Shown here: piece by piece, positions 41,281 to 52,952 of the stretch
Layout of the letters: every line of letters begins with the position of its first letter
Numbering within the stretch: the stretch's first letter is position 1
Assembly (NCBI GenBank): GCA_963978545.1
Contig: OZ021730.1
Span: 14,639,796-14,703,795, forward strand
From: Linyphia triangularis
Taxonomy: Eukaryota; Arthropoda; Arachnida; Araneae; Linyphiidae
Reading direction: 5' to 3'
Length of the DNA stretch: 64,000 nucleotides
Notes under the pieces: model-generated
Seen by the model: the letters and a program-made list of their open reading frames with translations, nothing else
Database searches by the model: none
Told to the model about the DNA's origin: nothing
Program-made: the position numbers and the translations under genes

Positions 41281-42530
41281 TGTATGGGCACAAGAATGCG
41301 CACACTGCGCACGCATTTTCCCAAAAATTGCATTACGTCTATGCAATGTACTGTGAAATTCCAACATGTTATTTTTACCTATGGTTTTCATTGTCTGAAC
41401 CACCATTTGGCCATAAAAGTTCCCATTTTGCCGTAAAAGCGGAAGAACACATTAAAAATATTCCAATGAGTCTGGCCAAGAGCCGTATGTCTGCCATTTT
41501 ACATGCGCACAAAAATGGGCACGATGCGTACGCGTGCGCATTTTCCGAAAAACTGCATTACGTCTATGGAATGTACTGTGAAATCCCAACATGTTATTTT
41601 TACCATGATGCTGCAAAGTCCACGCTGGTTTTTTCGTTGATATTTTTCTTTGTGCAAGAACCAAACAAATGCCATTCACTGATGCTACAAGGTCCACGCC
41701 CGTTTTTTGTTGAAAATTATAACGTTACAAGTGCCTTACGGACTGTTTTCCATGATGCTGCAAAGTCCACGCCGGTTATTTCGTTGATACTTTTCTTGGT
41801 GCAAGAGCCAAACAAATGCCATTCACTGATGCTGCAAGGGCCACGCCGGTTTTTTGTTGAAAATTATAACGTTACAAGTGCCTTACTGACTATTTCCCAT
41901 CATGCTGCAAGGTCCACGCCGGTTTTTTCGTTGACATTTTTCTTGGTGCAAGAGCCAAACAAATGCCTTTCCAAGATGCTGACCGGTTTTTTTGTTGAAA
42001 ATTATAACGTTACAAGTGCCTTATGGACCGTTTCCCATCATGCTGCAAGGTCCACGCCGGTTTTTTCGTTGACACTTTTCTTCGTGCAAGAGCCAAACAA
42101 ATGTCTTTCCATGATGTTGACCGGTTTTTTGTTGAAAATTATAACGTTACAAGTGCCTTACGGACTGTTTTCCGTGATGCTACAAGGTCCACGCCACGGT
42201 CCACAAGGTCCACGGTTTTTTCGTTGACACTTTTCTTTGTGCAAGAGCCAAACAAATGCCATAAACTGATGCTGACCGATTTTTTGTTGAAAATTATAAC
42301 GTTACAAGTGTCTTACGGACTATTTTCCATGATGTACAAGGCCCACGCCGGTTTTTTCGTTGACACTTTTCTTGGAGCAAGAGCCAAACAAATGCCTTTC
42401 CATGATGCTGACCGGTTTTACATTGAAAATTATAATGTTACAAATGCCTTACGGACTGTTTTCCATGATGCTACACCCCATTTTTTCATTGACACTTTTC
42501 TTTGTGCAAGAGCCAACAAATGCCAGAAAA
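41281..42530. repeat. 137-base repeat array, right-arm orientation, with a doubled 70-base block
   Basis: The TGCAAGAGCCAAACAAATGC units of the large palindrome recur here about six times. Before them, two copies of a block with CATTACGTCTATG and GTACTGTGAAAT (about 41330 and 41546) stand some 217 bases apart. Long frames cross the repeats but look accidental. Confidence 0.7.
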
Positions 42531-42716
42531 CTGGGAAGCATGAAATCAGTTGTATTTTAACTAGGATATCGGATATGAAAAAATCAGCCAGACCCAACCT
42601 GGAAAAATTTTGTTGCCGGTGAAATCTGGAAAGTCTGAAATCAGTGTTATTTTAACTAGGATATCGGATATGAAAAATCAGCCAGACCCAACCTGGAAAA
42701 ATTTTCTGACTGAAAC

Positions 42717-42900
<184 letters not shown>

Positions 42901-43561
42901 GTCAGAAAATTTTTCCAGGTTGGGTCTGGCTGAGTTTTCATATCCGATATCCTAGTTAAAATAACACTGATTTCAGACTTCCCAGATTTTACAGGCATCA
43001 AAAAAATTTCAGATTGGGTCTGGCTGAATGTTTGTTTCCAAATCCGATATCCTAGTTAAAATAACACTGATTTCAGAATTTTCAGACTGTACAAGGAAAA
43101 AAATTTCAGCCTGGCTCTCATGAAAAAAATTTTGTTGGGATTTTCCATTGACATAACGTTACTATTGCTTTAACATGGGACTTACCAGAAATTTCTGTAT
43201 TTCGTAGTCCTAGCTGTTCCAGAGTTTTTGACGGAATTTTTTTTTCAGATTGGCTGCATTTTTGTCTTCAAATACCATATCCGATAGCCTAGTTAAAAAT
43301 GACACTGATTTCCAGACGCCAGTAAAAATTTCCAAGATTGGCTGATTTTTGTACATGAACGTTTCATAGTCCACCGGGAAATCTCACCGTCTTTCTGTTG
43401 GACTACTTAGTCATCAACGTTGGAAAACATGGACTTACTCATTGGATTGTCAACATTGATAGTACACTGTCAGGCAATACATGACGTAAAATAGCCTTAA
43501 GCCAATCCGTGTGCAGCATATATTCCACCAACCTTGGTGGCTTTGGACGCCCACTCTGCCC
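42901..43561. other. upstream region of RING'', no gene
   Basis: Matches 30324-30848 with small indels: GATATCC repeats, CAACGTTGG and CCAACCTTGG sites. Confidence 0.6.
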
Positions 43562-43568
43562 TATAAAA
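43562..43568 (+). promoter_or_regulatory. TATA box of RING''
   Basis: CTATAAAAGCAACGCGCTCA, as at 30848. Confidence 0.7.
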
Positions 43569-43604
43569 GCAACGCGCTCACTCGGTTCTGGATCATTTGC
43601 CGAG

Positions 43605-44070
43605 ATGTTTCGCTCGGACGCGCATCGTGATGCTGTTATTGAATCGTTTTGTTCCAAGACGCCTTGTATGCAAGATGTCATGAAATTTACGAGTTGGATG
43701 TTGGATGTGAGTGCAGTGTTGCACTCCGTAGAGCCCAATGATGTGATTGTGATCCAGAAAGAGTGGAATTTTGATGCTCCATTTTTTGAGAGTTATATGG
43801 GGGACTTCCACCTGGACTCGTGTATGAGTTGGCAATGAAAGCATACATCTTTTTCTGGAGCGATTTTTATGCCCAAGACCTTGAACCTATGTGTGCCAAG
43901 TACGCTGACTACAGATACCCGACTATGCGAGCCATTTATTTGGATAAAGTAGTGCCAAAAATGTATGCCTGGCTGTACAAACACTGGACCATTTCACCAC
44001 ACCGCCTACCGATGGAGTTTATCCAAACTGTTGGTCAGCGTATCATCAATCTGGTGTTTGGATACCCGTG
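43605..44070 (+). pseudogene. RING'' protein, frameshifted and cut by a Maverick
   Basis: Nearly identical to RING' (30892), including the same frameshift near 43800-43820. The coding sequence stops at GGATACCCGTG, where the Maverick terminal repeat begins, so the RING finger is missing from the visible part. It may continue on the far side of the Maverick, outside the window. Confidence 0.8.
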
Positions 44071-44159
44071 AGTAGTATATACCCCACTATGGCGGAGATT
44101 CAAAATGGCGGCCGTGACGTCATGGACACGTGTACGTAGACGGGGGGGGGGGGTTGGAG

Positions 44160-44350
44160 AGGTGTGACGTCACGATCTTGTCTTCTTAGATGGGGGTTCA
44201 GAGGGGGGCGTGTCCACCTGTCAATCAAACTCTCCCCTTGTAGACGGGGGTTTGAAAGGGTGACGTCACGATCTTGTCTTCTTAGATGGGGGGTTCAGAG
44301 GGGGAGTGTCCACTTGTCAATCAAACTCTCCCCTTGTAGACTGGGGTTTG
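44160..44350. repeat. two tandem copies of a ~98-base block near the Maverick end
   Basis: GTGACGTCACGATCTTGTCT followed by a G-rich stretch and CTGTCAATCAAACTCTCCCC occurs twice (44163-44250 and 44260-44345). The TGACGTCA core is a perfect CRE-type site and also appears at 44116. Confidence 0.7.
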
Positions 44351-44631
44351 GAAGGGTTGAGGTTTTTTTTTGCTGTTTTGACGCATTGAAACTTGTCCAG
44401 AACGGTCCAAAGCTGACTTTTAGAACTTTCTAGAACCTTCTAGAAAAAGGAGGGTTTCTGTCTTCCTATTGGCCGTAACGTTACTTCCCCCCGTGGAATC
44501 TGATTGAGACAGAAGATTCTCCATTTTCCTACACTGCCTTTGCTGAAACGGATATTCATTCTATTTCGACTGCTATCAAGTATTTTACACTATGAGAATA
44601 TGAGTTGTGTTTTTTAGATTCGTAGGAAAAT
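44351..44631. other. Maverick leader region, no gene
   Basis: A TTCTAGAA-rich stretch (44420-44445) and AT-rich DNA before the first exon. No gene seen. Confidence 0.4.
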
Positions 44632-47600
44632 ATGAAGAGAAGACATTCTGAAGTAAGTGTAATTTATATATAGTTCGAATGTATATCTTTGTAATATTTA
44701 ATGTGAATTTATTTTGAGAATTATTATTTAAAATTAAGACTAGATAAAATATTTGTCTTGTAACTCTTTTAGCTAGAATGTATATATTTGTAATGGTTTT
44801 TAAAAGTGTATATTTTTTAAAAAGTATTATTTAATTACGATTTATATTGTTTATTTTTTAAAAAGTTTAATACAATATTGAATTTAAAGATTGCACAACT
44901 TGCGATAAAAAATTACCACGTGGATTCGCTCCTTCTTGTTCATACTTTCAGCTTTCAATACGTTTTTGAGTTATTTTACGTTGTTATATCAATTTATTTT
45001 ATTTTTAAAAAAAGCTTCTAATTCAGGCGTACTACAGATTTTTTGTGTTAGGGAATTTACATGCACTTGTTTTAACAGTTTAGTATATTTTTAGAGTTAG
45101 AATTTATGAATATTCGCGTTTTATATTTTAGTTATGACTTTACATGTATAGCTTTTTCTTAATAAGGAAATTGAACGTTGTGTACATTTAAAAATATAAT
45201 TTTGGTTTCGCTTAATAGAACGAGGATGATGATGAAGTTTACACTCAAACTTCAGCAGTGTATGAAATTTCAGAACTGCCTTGTGGTGAATTCACTCGGT
45301 CACTTTATACTGATAGGGTAAATACATATTTCGATAAAAGATCTTTGTTGTGTAATACATTTTAGTAAAATTATTTTAATGTAAATTTTTATTTTAATAG
45401 AATGAGGAAGAGGAGCATAGGAGTGAAACTTCAATGGTTTTTGAGGAGAATCCACTAGGAGATATTTCGGATGCATATTTTTTTGATGAAATTGATGATG
45501 AGGTACGCATTTTACTTAAAATAAATAATGAAATAAATAATAAAGTAAACAAATAAATAAAGTTTAATTTTTTATTACGTAGATATTAGGTGAATCTACG
45601 CAGGAATTTTTAGAATACGACGATGAGAGTGTAAGTTAAGTTAAATATGTGATTTAAAATTTTTTATGGGAAAAGTTTGAAATTGTTTAGCTAATTTCAT
45701 ATTACAAAATGTTTTTAGATTATTTCCGAAACTGAACTAATGTTTATGGAGGATGAGTCCGGAATTCTTGCCCCTATAGAGCAAGTTTTCTTAGAAAATC
45801 CGTGTATTCCTATAAATTTTCAAGCAAGAGAAGGGAGTTCAACAAATTCTGCAGACTCTAAAAATGTAAATACAACTTTTTTCACTTAAAAACTAATACT
45901 TAGTTATATATATTTAAAATGGGAAAAAAACTTAAGAGTTTTTTTAATTTTTTTTTTTTTTTTAATTTTTGACATAGGTACATGATGCTATTCGTATTAA
46001 TAGAAAAGCTTCAAAAAAGACATCTAAATTCGGCACCGAAGAAATTTCTTTTGATGTACGAATTGATACAGAAAGGCTGCCTGAGAGTGTACAAGGATCA
46101 CGTATTGGCTCCATAATAGGAATCCTAAGGATCATGTTTCAAAATATAATTGATTTGTCCTCCAGTGGCTTAGGGCCAAATGATTTAATACGATTTTGTA
46201 TATTTTCTGAGCATTTAGACAAGCCTATCAGCACATGTTTAATGCCAATGAATGAAATGACCACGGAACGAATTCTTTCTGCTTTTCTTAAAGTTGTACA
46301 GAGCAAGACAGCTATCCCTTTTGATGAGACTTTTCAAGTGGAGGTCATAACAATTCATCGTCCTTCTGGTGAAGGAAGATCGAAAATAGGAAATATTCAG
46401 TTAGACAGACTGGCAAAACGGTGAACTTTTTTTTCAATGTAACTGATCTAAAAATAAAAAGAGTATCTGTTTGTTCTAAGTTTTTAATACTTTTTTTCTA
46501 AATTTTTAGTTCTATTGTTACTATACCTGTTAATGAAGATAGGCTGTGCTGTTCAAAGGCAATTGTGCTAGGTTTAGGGTATTTAAGAAATGACCCTAGG
46601 ATAAAAACTTTAAGGGATAGTAGGTGTACCTTATTGAAACACAGAGCAAAAGATTTACATAAAGCATCAGATGTAATTGAAGGACCGTGTGGAGTGCCTG
46701 AGATAAAGATATTCGAAAGATTTCTTGGGGTTCAGATTTTTATTATTTCTAGTGAACACTTCAACAAGGTAGGTCAATTAACTTTTATATAGATTGTAAC
46801 CGATTGTGTGCTTCAGAAGAATGCTTTAAGAGGCATAAGTTAATATCTGGAAATAGCACACTTTCAATTTGTGCAAATTTTTATGAATGTATCAATTGCC
46901 ATAAAATCTTAGATTCTAAATCTTGTCCGAAATATAAACACAAATGTTTTTATGGTAATTGTGCGTCATGTAAAAAATATGTTTCTATGCAAGATCATCT
47001 TTGTTTCATGAGTAAAGTTAAGCCAAAAGCATCTTCTCAAAAGTATATATTTTTTGATTTCGAAACAAACCAATCGTCCGGGGAGCATTTAGTAAACTTT
47101 GCTGTTTGTCAATATTTTGATGGGAAAGAACATGTTTTTTCGGGAGCAATGTGACAAGTTTTGTGAATTCCTTTTTTCACCAACTCACAAGGGCTACACC
47201 GCCGTTGCCCATAATATGAAGGGATTTGATGGACAATTTCTTCTAAACTGGCTTCTTCGCCAAGGTAATTTTGATACATTTTAAGTTCAATATAATTTAA
47301 AATAATTACATCAAACAATACATTTTTTTATTATATGTTATTTTTATGTGAGTATTTTATATAGTTACCTATATAACTATGAAGGGTAACTTATAGGTCA
47401 TTTTAAAAATAAAATAAATAAATATCCATTTTTTGTTTTCAAAAACAGGTAGAAATCCGAATGTTGTGCCATGTGGATCAAAGGTTATGAGAATCGAGAG
47501 CATGGGTGTGGTTGTGATTGATTCTTTCAATTTTTTACCTATGAGTTTGTCAAAATACCCAAAACATTTGGTCTGACTGAAATTAAGAAGGGGAACTTTC

Positions 47601-47905
47601 CTCACAAATTCAACACGGAAGAGAATAAAGGATATTGCGGGCCATTGCCTCCAATTGACACGTATGATCCTGATATGATGGCTTCCTCATCACGGGAGGA
47701 ATTTCTCAAATGGTATGATGAAAGAAAAACTGAAGAATTTGACTTTGACAAAGAATTGTACGAGTATTGCAAGTGCGTAAAAGGAAATCTACAAATATGG
47801 TTATGTTTTTAATTTAAATATATTTTAATTGTTTTTTTAAATGTGATTTAATATATTTTCAGGTCAGATGTTGATATTTTAAGAAGATGTTGTTTAGAGT
47901 TTAGA

Positions 47906-49166
47906 CAGGGGTCAAAGTGACAAAATAAGAATATATAGGATTTTTTCAAAAAAAATATAGGACAATATAAAACATCAAATAAATGCACACAGTTGCTATT
48001 GAACTTCAAAATTAATTCGTTATACATTTATATACTCGTTATATTGAATTTAAGAGAATAGAAAACACACCTTTAAAAAAAAGAAATCGCCTGATCCTGA
48101 ATACGTGATCCGTTATTACCTCAATATTCCATCCCTAAATCAAGTTTTATTAATTACATTATTTGCAATCATGAGTCTTTTGCTTCCAGCATTTTTAACT
48201 GTTCCAATTTCTTTAAGTATTTTCTTTTTATCCCTGTTTGCAGTCATTTGTTGATTCAGATTTACTGTTCAGTGTCGGCTGGATTGGCGGCGAAAAGTCG
48301 GAGAAATATCGCTAAATGTGGCGAACCTGGTACTTGGATTTAAAGCAACCCTAGTGATCGTTTGGATTTGACAACACAACGTATTGACGTAATTTTCAAT
48401 TTTGGCGACTTTTAAGAAAAAATCGTGGCTAATATTCCGAATCCAGTACGAATTCTGCGCCAAGGCGATTTTCGCCAAAAAATGGCAGCCCTGCAATTTT
48501 TTAAGAGCAAGATAACTAACTGCCTATGGTTGCCATAATTTGGAGTGGTTTGATGTAAACAATTCGTGGCGCAGAATCCGTACAGGATTCGGAATAAAAA
48601 AATCGCCATCCGACATCATACAGTAAATCTTAACCCTTTTGTTTCCTTCATCAATTATTGACTGAGCACTCAAAATTTTCTTAAGTAGTCCTGCAAGTTA
48701 ATCCCAAGTTGTTTTTATCTGTTTTTCCCGAGGCAGAGTTTTGTTGTTGCATCTCTCTCTACATTATGGCCAATTAATTTATTACGTTGGAGGAGAAATC
48801 AGATCAGAAATTCAAGACCGATTGTTATGGAAATGTTCACATGTTTACAACTCCCGCCGGTCCAGTAGAGTTGAGTTGTAGGTTATACAGCACGTGACGT
48901 CACAAGAGATAAAACGCCGCGCCGCAGTTACAAACATCGTTTTTGTCAGGTCTTTTTCTCCTACGATCGCGCCAAAGAATCCGAAATATTAAAAAATTGC
49001 AACAAACGGCGCTGTTATTACGAATTCGAAGAAAATATAGATCGAATCAATGTAGAAATATAGGATATATAGGACAATTGTAAAATATAGGACAATATAG
49101 GACGTTTTTACCGATTTTTAAAAAAATATAGGATTTATAGGACATATAGGACGTCTGCGACCCCTG
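47906..49166. mobile_element. non-autonomous hAT-like element in a polymerase exon
   Basis: Ends CAGGGGTC and GACCCCTG are inverse complements, typical of hAT. GTTTAGA stands directly before (47899-47905) and after (49167-49173), a 7-base visible duplication against the usual 8. No transposase frame is seen. TATAGGA/ATAGGACA repeats crowd both ends, and an internal inverted repeat (ATTCCGAATCC, GGATTCGGAAT) spans 48436-48594. Confidence 0.8.
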
Positions 49167-50571
49167 GTTTAGAGAACAATTTTTATCTATTGCTGGAGTT
49201 GACCATTTACAATACACCACTATTGCAGGAGTTTGTATGGCCATTTATAAAGGCTTTCATATTAAACAAGACTCTATCGCCGTTATTCCTCATAGGGGGT
49301 ATGTAGGAAACATAAATTACAGTAGGGATAGCATTAGATGGCTAGAGTATATTGTCTTTACAGAGAATATTGAAATCAAACATGCCTTAAACGGAAACGG
49401 AGAGAAAAGAATTGCTGGTGTATTTGTAGATGGGTTCTGTTCTGAATCTTCAACTGTCTACATGTATCATGGTTGTTACTTTCACGGATGTCCATCATGT
49501 TACAATGGCGACATTGACAACATTAATGTTAATCTCCGAATGGGGGAGTTATTCAAAAAAACGCATTCCCAAAAAAATAAAATTTTAGCCGAAGGCTATT
49601 CGTATGTCGAAATTTGGGAACACACGTTTCTTGAGATGAAAAAAAGAGATGGTGAATTTAAGGTTTTTGTATCAAATTTGGATATTGAAGATAGATTAAA
49701 CCCCAGAGATTCCTTTTTTGGTGGTAGGACGAATAGCATTCAGTTATTTTACGAAGGCGATGCAAAATATTACGATTTTACTAGCCTATATCCTTACATA
49801 AATAAATACTGTAACTATCCAATCGGTCACCCTATCATTATAACTTCTGATGTCCCTATCGATGATTATTTTGGCATAGTTAAATGTAAGATTCTGCCCC
49901 CAAGAAAACTGTTTCACCCAGTACTACCCCATAGAGTTAACGGGAAATTGACATTCCCATTATGTCGCACATGTGTGGAGTGTAGTCAGCAGGAGGAATG
50001 CAAGCATTCTGAAGAAGAACGAGTATTAATAGGTACATGGATAACTGAGGAGATAAAAGAAGCACTTAAAAAAGGCTATGTGATAAAAAAGGTATATTTT
50101 AAAACTATCTTTATATACAAAATCAAACCTCTTTCCAAAATAATTAAAAAAATGTGTGTAAAGAAACAGTACTATTTTTTTTTGTCTTTAAGGTATAGGA
50201 AGTGTATCACTATGAAAACTCCTCTACCCAACTTTTCGATTCGTATATAAATTTATTCTTGAGAATAAAACAAGAGTCTTCTGGCTGGCCCTCACATTGT
50301 AAAGATGACAATGACAGACGGCAGTATATTCGAAATTACGAATCCAAGGAAGGAGTAAAACTGGATCCGAACTCAATTTCATCCAATCCAGGAAGGCGCC
50401 AAGTAGCAAAATTAGCGCTGAATTCATTTTGGGGTAGATGGGGAATGAAGGCTAACAAGACCCAACTTTCATATGTTACTGATCAATCTGATTTTACCAA
50501 ATTATTAAATGATCCTACGAAAGAGGTGATTAAATTGCTTAAATATGTATTATTATAGAATCATGTTAAAT

Positions 50572-50745
<174 letters not shown>

Positions 50746-51736
50746 AACATATATGTTTTTATTTATCTAAGTTTTTATTTAAAAAAAATATAGGTAAAAG
50801 ACTTGTATATCATCACTCCAGACGATAAAACGGTTCAAAGCTATGCGGAAAATGGATTAGACCTACCAGGTACAGCAGCAGTCCAATGGTGTCATCAAGA
50901 CGGATTCCTCCCTCATGATGTTCAGAGCAATGTAATTCTGGCTACATTTACAACTGCCTACGCACGCCTACGACTCTATAAGGAATTGGACAAACTTTAG
51001 GAGAGGGTTTTATACTTTGATACAGATAGCGTCATTTTTAAATCTGACGGCGAATATGATCCTCCACTTGGCGATTACTTAGGGGATTTGACCGATGAGC
51101 TTCAAGGGGATACTATTAAGACATTTGTTTCCGGTAATATATTTAAACTTTTTTTTCTCTGAATATTTTTATTTTAATGAGTTTTTTTTTTTTTTTTTTT
51201 TTTTGAAGTTGTTAAAATATTTTTAATTTGCATACTTTGAACAAGTTTCTCAACAACAACAAAAATATATACAGCCGAAATTGCTAAATTGAATAAATTA
51301 CTAAAGTGAAAAAAAGTATAAATTTACTTTTTATAAAATATCTAAAAGTATTATTATTATTATTATTTTTTTTTTTTTTTAAATCTCTTCCCTTTCAGGA
51401 GGACCAAAAAATTATGCCTTTATTACTTCATCTGGACAGAAAATTTGTAAAATTAAAGGTTTCAGTTTAAACTATAAAAATTCTTTGATATTAAATATGG
51501 ACAGTGTTAAGGAAATGGTACTGAATCATGCTGAAGGACAAACTCTGGCTGTTGTGAACCCTACCAAGATAACCCGAGATGCTAAGAAAAGGAAAATTGT
51601 TAACAAAGTGGAAGTGAAGCAGTACAAATTTGTGTATGATAAAAGAGTGTTACATGAAGATTTTTCTACTACACCTTATGGTTATTAAAACGATTTATTT
51701 TGTTTTGCTGAAATTTTTGTTGTTTTTATTTTGTAA

Positions 51737-51771
<35 letters not shown>

Positions 51772-51822
51772 AATTTATGTATGTAGAGAAATAGTCAGTT
51801 TCTTTTAGTTTTTGTAGAGACC

Positions 51823-51830
51823 TATAAATA
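51823..51830 (+). promoter_or_regulatory. TATA box of the Maverick ATPase gene
   Basis: TATAAATA 32 bases before the ATG. Confidence 0.55.
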
Positions 51831-51862
51831 GGGCAAACTTAAACTTTAAAATTCCATTTGCA

Positions 51863-52474
51863 ATGGAGTTGTTATTTATGAAGCATCCTATGACCATGCT
51901 CGTTTCGGGCATGACCTCTAGTGGAAAATCTTTTTTTGTTAAGAAATTAATCGAACACAAGCGAATTTCACCTTTTCCTACGAATGTCGTCTGGTGCTAC
52001 GGTGAATACCAAAACTTGTTTGATACAATACCAAATGTTGTATTTCACGAAGGATTACCATCTAATTTCAATACTTTGAAGGATAGTCTAATAATAATTG
52101 ATGATTTAATGTCAGAAGTGAGTGGGGATTCAAAAGTATCAAATTTATTTTCCAAAGGAAGCTATCATAGGAATTTAAGTGTCATATTTTTAGTTCAAAA
52201 TCTATTTCATAAAGGAAAAGCAATGAGAGATATTTCTTTAAATTGTCAGTATATGGTAATATTTAAAAATCCTCGGGATAAAACACAGATCATGCAATTG
52301 GGTAAACAAATATATCCCGGCAAGAATAAATTCTTTCAAGAAGTGTTTCAGGATGCTACTTCTGCCCCCTATAGTTATCTTTTAATCGATTTAAAACCAA
52401 ATACGAATGATTCCTTGCGTTTACGCACTGGAATTTTTCCTGGTGATAAAACTATAGTGTACCAGCCTCGATAA
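51863..52474 (+). CDS. Maverick FtsK/A32-type packaging ATPase (203 aa)
   Basis: The ATG at 51863 opens a 203-aa frame of the usual size for the family. The P-loop SGMTSSGKSF is at residues 15-24 and the Walker B strand LIIIDDLM near residue 74. A sensor-like block SVIFLVQNLF lies near residue 109, and the helical C-terminus ends FPGDKTIVYQPR. Such ATPases pump element DNA into capsids. Their presence marks Polintons as virus-like. The frame is intact, unlike the polymerase upstream, and the neighbouring order (polymerase, ATPase, small protein) is common in Polintons. Confidence 0.9.
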   Translation: MELLFMKHPMTMLVSGMTSSGKSFFVKKLIEHKRISPFPTNVVWCYGEYQNLFDTIPNVVFHEGLPSNFNTLKDSLIIIDDLMSEVSGDSKVSNLFSKGSYHRNLSVIFLVQNLFHKGKAMRDISLNCQYMVIFKNPRDKTQIMQLGKQIYPGKNKFFQEVFQDATSAPYSYLLIDLKPNTNDSLRLRTGIFPGDKTIVYQPR

Positions 52475-52663
52475 TCATTCGTAACACATACTTGATTATG
52501 TTAAGTTCATTCTCTACGTTAAGATCATAAAAAGTCTTATAAAAGACCAATACATTTTACAGAAGCTTCATTTGACAACATTATGCCGATGTGTACGGAA
52601 CAACAGTTAAATCGGTTAAGGGTTTTATTAAAAAGTAAATCAAAAAAGAAATTATTGAAAAAT

Positions 52664-52719
52664 TGTCCAAATCATACAATAAAATTTTGTGTGTCCAAAT
52701 CATACAGTAAAATTTTGTA
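52664..52719 (+). repeat. 28-base tandem duplication
   Basis: TGTCCAAATCATACARTAAA starts at 52664 and 52692. Twenty-eight is not a multiple of three, so it disrupts the gene. Confidence 0.9.
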
Positions 52720-52793
52720 CTTTGTGTGAATGTGCATTGAACTTGCTCCAAGGTAACATACCATTATCTAGACAGCAAAAGAATAAATTAATT

Positions 52794-52807
52794 CACCATA
52801 AGCTCAG
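52794..52807 (+). repeat. left target-site duplication of the full-length LINE
   Basis: CACCATAAGCTCAG, repeated exactly at 58646-58659. Confidence 0.9.
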
Positions 52808-52952
52808 GTTGGTTGGTTGGTTGGGATTTTATGGCGCAAGGGCTTCACAAGGGCCATGCTGCGCCAAACAGTAGTAATTTTCTAAAAATTAAGTTTATTC
52901 AATACTAAGATAAAAACAATTGAGCAATAAACATTGTTAAATGGTTAAAATT

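Larger units (their letters stand above)
52583..52807 (+). pseudogene. Maverick small protein gene, 5' part, interrupted
   Basis: The ATG at 52583 opens a lysine-rich frame. A 28-base tandem duplication (52664-52691 and 52692-52719) throws it out of frame. The second copy restores a reading with FCTLCECALNLLQGNIPLS and QQKNKLIHHKL, where the LINE at 52808 cuts in. The 3' part is at 58646. Confidence 0.7.

Noticed and set aside
41280..42622. Long plus-strand frames (315 and 199 aa) across the 137-base repeats
   Set aside because: They are made of the repeated satellite unit, in overlapping frames, without promoter or conserved ends. The same units lie inverted without such frames at 28405-29170.
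44164..44433. 89-aa frame near the Maverick end
   Set aside because: Spans two copies of the terminal tandem repeat with no start signals. The repetition explains the apparent protein repeat.
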